NCBI GenBank assembly: GCA_963764805.1
Contig: CAVXUB010000001.1
Location: forward strand, 496,001-560,000
Origin: CAVXUB01 sp963764805
GTDB lineage: Bacteria; Actinomycetota; Acidimicrobiia; Acidimicrobiales; Bog-793
Reading direction: 5' to 3'
Length of the DNA: 64,000 nucleotides
Position 1 is the stretch's first letter; every line of letters begins with the position of its first letter. The notes under the pieces are model-generated. The model had not been told where the DNA came from, did not search any database, and saw nothing but the letters and a program-made list of their open reading frames with translations. Below are positions 16,734 through 25,842 of this stretch, piece by piece. A program made the translations under genes and the position numbers.

Positions 16734-16807
16734 ACGGAGCGACAGAACCTTCGGCAGCTACGCCTCCTAAGCCGCCTGACCAGCGGTTGGTTTGGTCGGA
16801 GTGGCGG

Positions 16808-16880
16808 TGGGCCGCCAGGGTCTCGAACCCTGCACCTTGGGATTAAAAGTCCCCTGCTCTACCCGATGAGCTAGCGGCCC
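16808..16880 (-). tRNA. tRNA-Lys (anticodon TTT)
   Basis: Read on the minus strand, a 7-bp acceptor stem GGGCCGC/GCGGCCC, a D-arm with GCTCATCGGGTAGAGC, an anticodon loop CTTTTAA (anticodon TTT), and a T-arm GGGTTCGAGACCC are all present. The discriminator is A, and CCA is not encoded. Confidence 0.93.
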
Positions 16881-17033
16881 GGCGTGCCACCCTGTCGGCA
16901 GGGCGGCCCTGTGTCGCAAGCGTAGAGGACGGGGCTGCTCGTCCGATGACTTGACCCCGAGGACAACCCGGGCGCGACGGCGGACCTGCCGACGCCGCTT
17001 GCGGAGGCGCGCCCGACGCAGGAGGATCAGGCG

Positions 17034-18323
17034 ATGGGCATCAACGTGAACCCGGTTCCGACCCTCGACGAGCGGATCAACGACATCCGCATGCGAACGG
17101 CCGAGATCGTCAACGAGGAGATCATCCCCAACGAGGCCGCCCTCTGGCACTGGCGGCAAGCAGAGTCTGCCTCCGGCTCGAGTGGGGACGGCGCTGGGGA
17201 CGACGACGAGGCGCGGAGGAAGGAAGCCCACGACCTCCGCGAGCACATCAAGAACCGGGTCAGGAAGGCCGGCCTCTGGGCACCGCATCTGCCCGTCGAA
17301 TACGGCGGCATGGGCCTCGACTTCCTCGCGCATGCCTACATGAACGAGGTCCTCGCCTACGCCATCGGCGCCGCCAGCCTGTTCGGCGTCGTGGCGCCCA
17401 ATTCCGGCAACCAGTCGATCCTCGTCAAGTACGGCACGGAGGAGCAGAAGCAGAAGTGGTTGCTCCCTCTCATCGAAGGGACGATGGAGTCCGGCTTCTC
17501 GATGACCGAACCGGAGACGGCGGGGTCGGACCCCCGCTCGTTGCGGACGACGGCGGTCCGCGACGGCGACGACTGGGTGATCAACGGCCACAAGTGGTTC
17601 ACGTCCAACGGCAAGGAGGCGGACTTCTTCATCGTCATGTGCCGCGCCGAGGACCTGTCGGGAGAGTCGGGGCGATCGGGCCAGATGATGCAGGTCATCG
17701 TCCCCACCTCGACGCCCGGGGTGACGATCGTGCGCGGCATCGGGATCTGGGGCCGTCCCGACTCTGACCATTGCGAGGTTCGCTACGAGGACGTGCGAGT
17801 CCCGATCGCCAACACACTCGGTCTCGTCGGTCAGGGGCACCAGGCGGCGCAGGACCGCCTCGGAGCCGGCCGCATCTATCACTGCATGAACTCGATCGGG
17901 CAGATGTGGCGGGCGTTCGATCTGATGGTCGACCGGGTGCGGACGCGTGAGGTGCACGGCGGGCTGCTTCGCGACAAGCAGTTCATCCAGGGCTTCATCG
18001 CCGACAGCTACATGGACATCCAATCGGCGCGGCTGATGACGATCCACGCGGCGGAGAAGATCGACGCCGGCATGGCCGCCGCCCGCACTGACATCTCCGC
18101 CATCAAGGTGTTCGTGCCCGCTGCCTACCAGCGCGTGGTCGACAGGGCGATCCAGGTGTGGGGTGCCGCCGGTGTTTCGAACGATCTCCCGCTCTGGGGG
18201 ATGTACCTGGGGGCGCGGACCCTCCGGCTCGCCGACGGTCCCGACGAGGTGCACCGCGTGCTCATCGCGAAGAACGTGCTCCGGCAGTACGACGACGGCA
18301 CGCCCTGGGATTTCGGCAACTGA
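17034..18323 (+). CDS. Acyl-CoA dehydrogenase family protein
   Basis: ATG 17034 follows AGGAGGATCAGGCG. The 429-residue FAD enzyme shows the family blocks: LWAPHLPVEYGGMGLDF, SGFSMTEPETAGSDPRSL (FAD/substrate), DDWVINGHKWFTSNG, and GAAGVSNDLPLWGMYLGARTLRLADGPDEVHRVLIAKNVL. This is the long-chain or phosphotransferase-associated acyl-CoA dehydrogenase type common in actinobacteria. It catalyses alpha,beta-dehydrogenation of acyl-CoA. A 15-residue acidic/Ser insertion near residue 45 is unusual. Monocistronic. Confidence 0.9.
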   Translation: MGINVNPVPTLDERINDIRMRTAEIVNEEIIPNEAALWHWRQAESASGSSGDGAGDDDEARRKEAHDLREHIKNRVRKAGLWAPHLPVEYGGMGLDFLAHAYMNEVLAYAIGAASLFGVVAPNSGNQSILVKYGTEEQKQKWLLPLIEGTMESGFSMTEPETAGSDPRSLRTTAVRDGDDWVINGHKWFTSNGKEADFFIVMCRAEDLSGESGRSGQMMQVIVPTSTPGVTIVRGIGIWGRPDSDHCEVRYEDVRVPIANTLGLVGQGHQAAQDRLGAGRIYHCMNSIGQMWRAFDLMVDRVRTREVHGGLLRDKQFIQGFIADSYMDIQSARLMTIHAAEKIDAGMAAARTDISAIKVFVPAAYQRVVDRAIQVWGAAGVSNDLPLWGMYLGARTLRLADGPDEVHRVLIAKNVLRQYDDGTPWDFGN

Positions 18324-18344
18324 GCCGGCCGACGACCAACGGGA

Positions 18345-19499
18345 TCAGGCGAACGCCTCCACCATCCGCAACCGCCACTGCTTGAGATTCGTCCCCAGCT
18401 CCTCGGCGCTCTTGCCAAGGCGTACCACGACAAGGTCCAACCCGGGGCAGACGAGGATCGACTGGCCCTCGTAGCCCGAGGCGCGAAACGTACCCTGCGA
18501 GTCCCCCACCACCCACCAATGAGCGCCGTACAGGGCTCCGTCCTCGGCGTCGATCGAGCGTGGGCGCCGGCCCTGGTCAACCCAGCCTGCGGGCAGCAGG
18601 CGGTGGTCGTCCCAGACGCCGTTTCGCAGGTACAGGTAGCCGAAACGGGCGTAGTCCCGAGCAGTCGCATGGACGAAGGACGAGGCGGCCCATGTTCCGG
18701 CCCCGTCCAAGCCCGGGGTTACAGATCTCGCCCCGATGGGACCGAACAAACGCTGGTGAAGGAACGAGAGGTAGGACTCGCCGCGGCCGACGACGGAGGC
18801 CACGATCCCGGAGAGGATGTTCGAGGTGCCGCTCGAGTAGCCGAACCGCACACCTGGTGGCACAGCAGCCGGCCGGGCGGCGGCGAAGCCAGCCATGTCC
18901 TGCTTGCCGTCGCCGAAGAGCATCTCGATCACGTGCGACGGCTCGCCGATGACGTACGCCTCGGTGAAATCGAGGCCGTCGCGCATCTCGAGCAGGTCCT
19001 GGACCGTTATCGCATGGCGCGGATCGTCAGCGGACTGCCATGCCGCGACCGGTGCAGGCGCATCAACGGCCAGCCGCCCGTCGCCGACGAGGATCCCGAC
19101 AGCGGCGTGCAACATCGACTTCGCCATCGACCACGAGAGGAGCCTCGTCTCCGGTCCGACCGTCTCCGACGGCCCGTCCCAGTGCTCGATCTCGCCCCCG
19201 TAGCGCTCGGCGACGAGCCGGCCGCCGTGCACGACTAAAGCGGCGTAGGTCGTCCCGTAGGCATCAACGTCCGCCAGCAGTTCGTCCAGCAGCTCCTCGA
19301 GAGCCCTGCCGGCCCCGTCGGGCGCGGATCCCTCGGGCCACTCGTCCGTCGGCCACGGCACCCCCTCCGGCTGTCCCGGCAACGGGACAAGTGGAGCAGA
19401 GCGGGCCTCGGCGAGGGCGGCGCTCAGCTCTGGTGTCAGTCCAGGTGTCAGGTCTTCGCCGGGCAAGTGCACAAGCATTCCATGCCCGCATCCGATCAC
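18345..19499 (-). CDS. Serine hydrolase, beta-lactamase class C-like
   Basis: The 384-residue protein has the SxxK motif in LLSWSMAKSMLHAAVG, the second motif YSSGTSN, and a class C/esterase scaffold (VPPGVRFGYSSGTSNILSGIV, SITPG-like loops). No clear signal peptide is present, so a cytosolic esterase or amidase is more likely than a secreted beta-lactamase. It is convergent with the acyl-CoA dehydrogenase. Substrate unknown. Confidence 0.85.
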   Translation of the reverse strand: MIGCGHGMLVHLPGEDLTPGLTPELSAALAEARSAPLVPLPGQPEGVPWPTDEWPEGSAPDGAGRALEELLDELLADVDAYGTTYAALVVHGGRLVAERYGGEIEHWDGPSETVGPETRLLSWSMAKSMLHAAVGILVGDGRLAVDAPAPVAAWQSADDPRHAITVQDLLEMRDGLDFTEAYVIGEPSHVIEMLFGDGKQDMAGFAAARPAAVPPGVRFGYSSGTSNILSGIVASVVGRGESYLSFLHQRLFGPIGARSVTPGLDGAGTWAASSFVHATARDYARFGYLYLRNGVWDDHRLLPAGWVDQGRRPRSIDAEDGALYGAHWWVVGDSQGTFRASGYEGQSILVCPGLDLVVVRLGKSAEELGTNLKQWRLRMVEAFA

Positions 19500-19520
19500 G
19501 CCCGTCGATGCGAGCTGCCG

Positions 19521-20627
19521 TCAGCGCACCGTCGGCGGCGCCCCCTCCGGGCTCTCCGGCGTCCTGTTCGGTGGGCGGCCGGGCGCCAGCACCTCGTCGG
19601 AGCCCGCTCGCGGCCCCGACCAGAGGGCGGGGACGGCGTCGATGCCCCACGCCAACGTGTAGGCCGCCCGTTCATAGTTCACACGCCAGCCGCGAAACTG
19701 CGGCCAGGCGTCGGCGACCGGCACCTCGACCGGGAACTCGGCACCCACGAGACGCTCGTAACCGCCGGAGAACTCCTCCAGCGTGAGGCGGATCGGGGCG
19801 TCGGGTCGCGGATCCAGATCGGTGGCGATGCCGACGGTGGCGGCGAGGTCGTTGAGGCACCGGATCCCCATCCGCAGCAGCAGCCGGGCCTCGATCGGCG
19901 CCGCGTCGGGTGCCACCGCCAGGTACATGGCCGCGGAGTCCATCACCGCCAGCAGCCCGACGAGCCACGAGTCGGCAGCCCGCTGCGAGCGGAAGCGCAT
20001 CAGCGCCGGATAGCTGGCGTGGCTCTCTGCCACGTCGGCAGCCCACCGCTCCCAGGTGGCGTACATGCCGCCCAGGTTCTCCCGCCTCCCGCCGAACCGC
20101 GTCCTCGCCAGCAGCTCCGGTCCCCAGGGCGGCTCGCCGGCACGTACACCGAGCAGCGCGACCTCGGTCTCGCGTCGGGCGTAGGCGCTGTAGATGGTCG
20201 GCAGGTACGAGATCTGGAGGGCGATCACGAGCAGGCCGGCGGCGCCGGCTAGGACGTCGAGGGCGGTCGGGCCGCCGCCCCGCCGCAGGGCGAACCCGAG
20301 CGTGAACAGCGACGAGCCGGATTCACGGAACGCCGCCGCGAGCGACGGCTCGAAAGGCGAGAGCAGGAGGGCGAACCCGACCAAGAGACCGCCGAGCCAG
20401 ATCGCGAGCAGGAGCCCGAGGAGGATCGCAGGCTGGCTCGATCGCCACGAGTCGCGGCGGTCGTACGAGCTGAGGCGCCGGCCGATCGTCCCGTAGACGT
20501 TGTCCACCACCCGATCGACGAACCGCAGCAAGCCGACCCGACCGCGTGGGATGACTAGGACCTGGGCGACGCTGTAGGCGACCGCCAGCACGAGCAGGGC
20601 GCCGATGCCAGCCCAGAGATCCCTCAC
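19521..20627 (-). CDS. Conserved actinobacterial membrane protein of unknown function
   Basis: Three or four hydrophobic segments lie in the first half: residues 7-25 (GIGALLVLAVAYSVAQVLVI), about 70-90 (ILLGLLLAIWLGGLLVGFALLL), about 108-118 and 125-150. The C-terminal 200 residues are soluble and helical. SLFTLGFALRRGGG after the second helix is faintly reminiscent of a pore loop, but no K+-channel TVGYG filter is present, so I do not call a channel. It ends in a Pro/Glu-rich tail. Confidence 0.7.
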   Translation of the reverse strand: MRDLWAGIGALLVLAVAYSVAQVLVIPRGRVGLLRFVDRVVDNVYGTIGRRLSSYDRRDSWRSSQPAILLGLLLAIWLGGLLVGFALLLSPFEPSLAAAFRESGSSLFTLGFALRRGGGPTALDVLAGAAGLLVIALQISYLPTIYSAYARRETEVALLGVRAGEPPWGPELLARTRFGGRRENLGGMYATWERWAADVAESHASYPALMRFRSQRAADSWLVGLLAVMDSAAMYLAVAPDAAPIEARLLLRMGIRCLNDLAATVGIATDLDPRPDAPIRLTLEEFSGGYERLVGAEFPVEVPVADAWPQFRGWRVNYERAAYTLAWGIDAVPALWSGPRAGSDEVLAPGRPPNRTPESPEGAPPTVR

Positions 20628-20675
20628 TGGCGCCCTACGAGACGCTGGCGGGCAGGACTGCCGCCGCTGCCGGAG

Positions 20676-21905
20676 CTACTGGCTCTCGAAGTCGAACACG
20701 CCCTTGCGGTGGGCGGGCGGCCTGGGAGCGCCTTGGCGACGCGCCTCCTGAGCCCGGCGGTAGTTGAATGGTGTGTCCGCTCGACCGGTGATCCGCACAG
20801 CCGAGGTGTCGTCGCCGACCCAGCCACCCGACGCTTCTGCGACAGGGCCGGGAGCCGTGGCCGGAACCGTACCGATACCTGGGGACGAGCCGGAGCCCGT
20901 GGCAGTGCCCATTCCATCGGCCGTTCCCGTACCTGTTTCCCCACTGGCGACGGGGGGTGCCGGCTCCTCCGCCACTGGGGCAGCCTCGACGACCGGCAGC
21001 TCGCCGGTCGGCGGATGGAAGCCGGATATAGGCAGGCCCGTGTCCGGCGAGCCGTAGACCGAGATGGGCCGCTCGAGGCCCGGCACCCGCACGACGCCCG
21101 GCTCAGGGACCGGCTGTGCCTCGTCCGGCGCCTCGCCACTGGCGATCGAGTCCTCACGCGCCTGGCGGGCGCCGCGGCGGCTGGCACGCGACACGATCGA
21201 GGGCACCCCGAGTGGGCTCCTCGCCATCTCCTCCACCGTGGTCTCGATCGTCGTCTGCAGGCGGGTGAGCTCGGCGAGCGCCGACTGCCGCTGGTCGTAG
21301 AGGTAGGTGATCTGGTTGACGGCCTCCTCGCGGTCCTGCTCGACCCGCTCGAGGTAGGCCTGCCGGCGGCGCTCTGTCTCCTCGCGCATCAGCGCCACCC
21401 TGCGCTCGGCGGCGTCGATCATCTCCGCAACCTCGCGCTGGGCCGTCTCCCGCTCGGCGGCGACCTCGCGATGGGCGGTCTCCCTCTCGGCGGCGGCCTC
21501 CCGCACGGCCGTCTCCCGCATGGAGGTCACCTCGCGCATCGCCTCCTCACGGAACTCGGCGACCTCCCGCTCGGCGTTCTGCCGCAGCGAGTAGGCGCCT
21601 TCCCAGGCCTCCTGCAGGATCCGCTGCACGCGCTCGCCGAGCGCGTCGAGCGTCGGCGCTTGCGCCTGCGACGTCCGCTCCTCGCTCTCCAGCGTGGCGA
21701 CCCTGCGATGCAGCTCGCGCAGCTGCCCGACGGCAGCAGCAAGCTTCCGCTCCGCTTCGGTGGCGCGAAGCGTCGTCTCGTCGAGTCGCCGTTGCTGATC
21801 GGCGACGTAGCGGTCCACCTGCTCGGGGTCATAGCCCCTGCGGTAGGCGTTGAAGATAGGGGTGGCCTCGACCCCTTCCTGCTCTACGACGCTGTCCTGG
21901 TCCAT
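20676..21905 (-). CDS. DivIVA-domain coiled-coil protein
   Basis: ATG 21905 (GAGGGCGAG upstream) is preferred; upstream in-frame ATGs lack sites. The first 60 residues carry the DivIVA membrane-targeting pattern IFNAYRRGYDPEQVDRYVADQQRRLDE. A roughly 180-residue coiled coil with repeated REVAAERETA heptads follows, then a Pro/Gly/Thr-rich low-complexity tail ending RKGVFDFESQ. DivIVA/Wag31-like proteins sense membrane curvature at poles and septa and organise wall growth. Whether this is the main polar DivIVA or a paralogue cannot be told. Confidence 0.8.
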   Translation of the reverse strand: MDQDSVVEQEGVEATPIFNAYRRGYDPEQVDRYVADQQRRLDETTLRATEAERKLAAAVGQLRELHRRVATLESEERTSQAQAPTLDALGERVQRILQEAWEGAYSLRQNAEREVAEFREEAMREVTSMRETAVREAAAERETAHREVAAERETAQREVAEMIDAAERRVALMREETERRRQAYLERVEQDREEAVNQITYLYDQRQSALAELTRLQTTIETTVEEMARSPLGVPSIVSRASRRGARQAREDSIASGEAPDEAQPVPEPGVVRVPGLERPISVYGSPDTGLPISGFHPPTGELPVVEAAPVAEEPAPPVASGETGTGTADGMGTATGSGSSPGIGTVPATAPGPVAEASGGWVGDDTSAVRITGRADTPFNYRRAQEARRQGAPRPPAHRKGVFDFESQ

Positions 21906-22082
21906 CTCGCCCTCGCTCCGGCGCCTGCGCGTGGCGCCCATCTCGGTCGGGATGCCCTGAGGGTCACCCGTCGGTGCCCGTCGGCACCTGACCGCTCCGG
22001 CGGCTTCGCCGATCGTAGGCATGGCGGCATCGGGGACTGGTGGATCCCCTTCTACCTGGAGGCTTTTCGGCGGGGCGGAGCC

Positions 22083-23119
22083 TCAGCCCGCCGGGAAGAA
22101 CGCCCGCAGCGACGGTGCATCGGCGGCAGCGTTCAGCAACGGGAGGCCGAGCCCGTCCTCGATCGTCGCCAGCAGCGAGTACTGGTCGTACGGTGTCGCC
22201 GAATGGAACCCGGCCTGCAGGCCCGGCCGGATGACGAGCAGCAGGATGTGACCGCCGCCGCAGCACCCGTTGACGGTGTCGCCGGGGCCGACCGTCGAGT
22301 CGTCGCCGCCGTTGCCCTCGTCCCAGACCACGAAGAGCACCCCGCCGTGGCGCCAGGCGGCGCTGGCGGTGATCTGCGGCACGAACCCGTCGAGCCAGGC
22401 GGCCGCAGTCGTCGGCGAGCAGTCGTGCCCGTCGTGGCAGAGGTTGGGCGTCACCCACGTGAAGCGGGGAACGCCTGCGGCGGGCCCCGCCAGCAACGGC
22501 GAAAGGTTGGTGAGGGGCTGGATGTGGGCGCAGAGAGAGGTACTGGAGCGGATGTCGTCGTAGTAGCGGAAGGGGTCGTGTTTCGAGGCGTAGTCCACTC
22601 CCCCGTAGGGATCGAGGAAGCAGGAGTTGGGCAGGCCCTCCATGTAGGCGCCCCACGACACCCCGGCCGCCGACATCTGCTCGCCAAGGTTCGGTGCGGA
22701 GACGTAGCAGGTGACGCAGTCGCTCGTGACGCCCCACGTCCCGCCGCTCGTCATCGCCAGGTAGTTGGGCAGGCTCGGATGTGTCGTGGCATACATCTCG
22801 CCGGCGTAGGCGTATCGGCTCGCCAGTGCGGCGAAGCCCGGCGTCGCCATCGCCCCGCTGTAGCCGAGGTTCTCCATCACGATGACGAAGACGTGGGAGA
22901 GCGCGGGCACACCTCCCGCCGGGATCGCGACGTGGGGCCGGCGGTCGTGGTCGTCGTCGGAGCCTGTGGTAGTGGTCGTAGCCGACGGAGCTAGTGCGTG
23001 CTCGTCGTCGTGCCCGCTCCAGTCGTGGTCCCGGGTCCCGCACCTGCGTGATTGCCCGAGCACGCCGCCAGGGCGAGGCCGAGCAGCAGGGTCACAAGGG
23101 CAATCCGGGCTCGGGCCAT
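22083..23119 (-). CDS. Lipoprotein phosphoesterase (acid phosphatase/phospholipase C-like), frame shifted after the signal
   Basis: ATG 23119 begins MARARIALVTLLLGLALAACSG, a good lipoprotein signal with lipobox LAAC, then a Thr-rich linker. The linker frame stops near 22990, and the next frame continues with TTTTTGSDDDHD and the catalytic domain: HVFVIVMENLGYSG, TTHPSLPNYLAMTSG, WVTPNLCHDGHDCS and VVWDEGNGGDDSTV. These are the metal-binding motifs of the alkaline-phosphatase-like phosphoesterase family (AcpA/phospholipase C-like). One indel around 22990-23005 explains the break. Confidence 0.75.
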
Positions 23120-23247
23120 CGCATGCAACCTTATTGCCACTCGGCCAATTGCCAACACCTGCGCAATGTCTCCCCGGATGCGCAACACTGTGCCGCAGGG
23201 GTGGAGGTCAGCCCGATCCCCACACGAGTGGACACGGGAGGATGGCC

Positions 23248-24021
23248 ATGAAGGCCGAGGTGAAGGGCACGACTATGCCCGTGCTGGAGATGCTGCTCGA
23301 TCCGGGTGAGTTCATCATCTCCACCCATGGCGAGCTGTCGTGGATGTCGACGAACATGCAGCTCTCGCAGACGATGCAGACCGGTGGACAGCAACAGGGC
23401 GGTGGCGGTGGCCTGATGGCGGGCCTCAAGCGGGTGATGGGCGGTGGCGGGCTCTTCCTCACCCGTTACGAGGCGATGGGCGGCCCCGGGATGGTGGCCT
23501 TCGCCGCCAAGCTGCCCGGCCGGATCTTCCCAGTCGAGATCAATCCGCAGATGGGCGTGACGGTCCACAAGAAGGGTTGGGTCTGCGGCACCCCGAACAT
23601 CACCCCGAGCATGGCGTTCCAGCAGGGATTCCGGGCGATGGTGTACGGCGGCGAGGGTTTCATCCTGCAGAAGCTGGAGGGACAGGGCACGGCCTGGATC
23701 GAGCTCGGAGGCGAGATCACGACCTACGACCTCGGCCCGGGTCAGTCGCTGATGGTCCATCCTGGTCACGTCGGGATGTTCCAGAACAGCGTCAGCTTCA
23801 CGATCCAGCGGCTGCAAGGCATCGCCAACCGCTTCTTCGGCCAGGACGGTGCGCACCTGGCGGTGCTCACCGGCCCAGGGACGATCTGGCTGCAGAGCCT
23901 TCCTGTGGTCCTCCTCGCCCACGAGATCGGCGAGTACATCGGCAGCGAGGACAAGAAGGACACGGCAGCGGCCGGAATCGGTGGCGGTCTGCTCGGCGGG
24001 ATGATCGGACGCGGCCTCTGA
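23248..24021 (+). CDS. AIM24/TIGR00266 family protein
   Basis: ATG 23248 has GGGAGG 7 bases upstream (ATG 23242 has no spacing). The 257-residue protein shows the AIM24 beta-helix pattern: LDPGEFIISTHGELSWMS, Gly-rich loop GLMAGLKRVMGGGGLFLTRYEA, VHKKGWVCGTPNITPSM, GQSLMVHPGHVGMFQNSV, and a Gly-rich end. Its role in bacteria is not well defined; proposed functions involve membrane or stress biology. It leads a run of closely spaced genes with TldD, TldE and PHP. Confidence 0.85.
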   Translation: MKAEVKGTTMPVLEMLLDPGEFIISTHGELSWMSTNMQLSQTMQTGGQQQGGGGGLMAGLKRVMGGGGLFLTRYEAMGGPGMVAFAAKLPGRIFPVEINPQMGVTVHKKGWVCGTPNITPSMAFQQGFRAMVYGGEGFILQKLEGQGTAWIELGGEITTYDLGPGQSLMVHPGHVGMFQNSVSFTIQRLQGIANRFFGQDGAHLAVLTGPGTIWLQSLPVVLLAHEIGEYIGSEDKKDTAAAGIGGGLLGGMIGRGL

Positions 24022-24047
24022 GCCCGCCGCTCGGCCCGACGCCGTCA

Positions 24048-25439
24048 CTGATCGAGGTCGGAATCCTCGAGAGGACGTTGGCGAGTGCGCTGCGGCGGGG
24101 CGGCGACTTCGCCGAGGTCTTCGCCGAGGATCGTGTCGCCACCGGGATCTCCCTCGACGACGGCCGGATCGAGGAGCTCTCCTCCTCCATGGAACGAGGC
24201 GCGGGCATCCGCGTCGTCGTCGGCGACACCACCGGCTACGCCCACACGTCGGACCTGAGCGAGTCCGGTCTCGCCGCTGCTGCGGAGGCCGCCTCAGCTG
24301 TCGCCCGCCAGGGTGGCGGCGTGTCGCGCACGGTGGGGCTCACGGAGCGGCCGGCGCCTGCCCACCAGCAGGTCCTCACGCAGCCCGCCGATGTCCCCAA
24401 GTCCGACAAGATCGAGATCCTGCGCCGTTCCGAAGCAGCGGCTCGGGCGGCGTCGGGATCGATCGCCCAGGTATCCGCTGCCACCTCCGACAGCAGGCGC
24501 CGGATCCTTGTCGCCAACTCCGACGGCCTGCTGACGGGCGATGACCAGACGCGGACGCGCTTCCACGTGATGTGCGTCGCTTCAGGCGACACCGGGCTGC
24601 AGACGGGGTACGAGGTGCTGGCTGCGACGAGCGGCTACGAGATGTTCGACCGCAAGGACGTCGAGGAGGCAGGTCGGAAGGCCGCAGGCATCGCGGTTAC
24701 CAAGCTCGGCGCTCGACCGGCGCCGTCGGGCGTGGTGCCGGTGGTGATCAAGAGCGGGAGCGGCGGGATGCTCTTCCACGAGGCGTGCGGCCACGGTCTG
24801 GAGGCCGACCACATCGTGAAGGACACCTCGGTCTATACCGGTCAGGTCGGCAACCTCGTCGCGAGCCCGCTCGTCACGCTCGTGGATGACGGGACGTACA
24901 CGGAGGGTTGGGGAACCTTCGGCGTCGACGACGAGGGCAACGAAGGCCGGCGAAACGTCCTCGTGCAAGACGGCGTCCTCACCGACTACATGTGGGATTT
25001 CCTCCGCGCCCGCCGCCAGCGCAGGGAGTCGAGCGGCAACGGCCGGCGCCAGAGCTACCAGCACCTGCCGATGGTGCGGATGACCAACACCTACCTGCTC
25101 GCAGGCGAGGAGGACCCGGACGAGATCGTCGCCCAGACCCCCTACGGAGTCTGGATCGGGCAGCTCGGTGGCGGCCAGGTCAACACGGCGACGGGCGACT
25201 TCGTGTTCGGGATGGTGGAGGCCTACCTGATCGAGGGAGGCCGGATCACCGAACCGCTGCGGGACGCCAACCTGATCGGCAACGGGCCGGACGTGCTGCG
25301 CAAGATCGATGCCGTCGGCAACGACTTCGGCATGTCCCAAGGCACCTGCGGCAAGGACGGGCAGAGCGTGCCGGTCGGGTGCGGGCAGCCGACGCTCAGG
25401 GTGTCGGGTGTCACGATCGGAGGAACGGCAGGTGCCTGA
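24048..25439 (+). CDS. tldD: TldD family metalloprotease
   Basis: The HEACGH zinc motif is at about residue 244 (His-Glu...His), with PVVIKSGSGGMLFHEACGHGLEADHIVKDTS and GDFVFGMVEAYLIEGGRITEPLRDANLIGNG, all typical of TldD. TldD pairs with TldE/PmbA to form a heteromeric peptidase that trims peptides, including some RiPP leaders. The conserved N-terminus (LIEVGILERTLASALRRGGDFAEVF) begins right after the AIM24 stop with no ATG, GTG or TTG; a CTG at 24048 (or TTG 24078) is the only start, or an indel hides it. Confidence 0.88.
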   Translation: MIEVGILERTLASALRRGGDFAEVFAEDRVATGISLDDGRIEELSSSMERGAGIRVVVGDTTGYAHTSDLSESGLAAAAEAASAVARQGGGVSRTVGLTERPAPAHQQVLTQPADVPKSDKIEILRRSEAAARAASGSIAQVSAATSDSRRRILVANSDGLLTGDDQTRTRFHVMCVASGDTGLQTGYEVLAATSGYEMFDRKDVEEAGRKAAGIAVTKLGARPAPSGVVPVVIKSGSGGMLFHEACGHGLEADHIVKDTSVYTGQVGNLVASPLVTLVDDGTYTEGWGTFGVDDEGNEGRRNVLVQDGVLTDYMWDFLRARRQRRESSGNGRRQSYQHLPMVRMTNTYLLAGEEDPDEIVAQTPYGVWIGQLGGGQVNTATGDFVFGMVEAYLIEGGRITEPLRDANLIGNGPDVLRKIDAVGNDFGMSQGTCGKDGQSVPVGCGQPTLRVSGVTIGGTAGA

Positions 25440-25842
25440 GCTGCTCGACATCGCCCGTCGCCTCGCCGGGGCGGCCGGCGTCGGCGAGGAGGTCGAGGTG
25501 TACGTCGCTTGGAGCCGCCAGACCGACGTGCGGATCTACGAGGGAGAGATCGAGAGCCTCGCCAGCGCCGAATCCGCGGGCATCGGCGTTCGGGTGATCG
25601 CCGGAGGGCGCCAGGGATTCGCCAGCGTCGGTTCGCTCGACGAGCCAGCGGCTCGGGAGGCGTTGGCGGAGGCCCGTGACAACGCCGCGTTTCGCCACGC
25701 CGGACGAGCACGTCGGGTTGGCGGAGCCGGACGGTGTCGAGGCGGCCGACCTCGACCTCTGGCGATCGGAGCTCTCCTCATTTGCCACTTCCGACAAGGT
25801 CGCGATGGCACTCGAGCTGGAGAAGCTGGCAAAGGCTGGTGA
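25432..25842 (+). CDS. tldE: TldE/PmbA-like protein, N-terminal part (frame breaks near 25692)
   Basis: GTG 25432 overlaps the tldD stop, with a GGAGG upstream. Residues 1-87 are TldE-like (LLDIARRLAGAAGVGEEVEVYVAWSRQTDVRIYEGEIESLASAESAGIGVRVI). After NAAF the frame degenerates, and homology resumes in the next frame as TPDEHVGLAEPDG. Removing one C near 25692 restores the gene. Together with the next entry this is the partner subunit of TldD. Confidence 0.75.
   Translation: MPELLDIARRLAGAAGVGEEVEVYVAWSRQTDVRIYEGEIESLASAESAGIGVRVIAGGRQGFASVGSLDEPAAREALAEARDNAAFRHAGRARRVGGAGRCRGGRPRPLAIGALLICHFRQGRDGTRAGEAGKGW

Noticed and set aside
20709..22994. 761-residue plus-strand ORF opposite DivIVA and phosphoesterase
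   Set aside because: It is the antisense of two well-supported genes and has no recognisable domain.
22882..23247. Extended N-terminus of the AIM24 frame (about 122 residues upstream)
   Set aside because: It overlaps the phosphoesterase signal region, lacks family similarity, and a good ribosome site marks ATG 23248.
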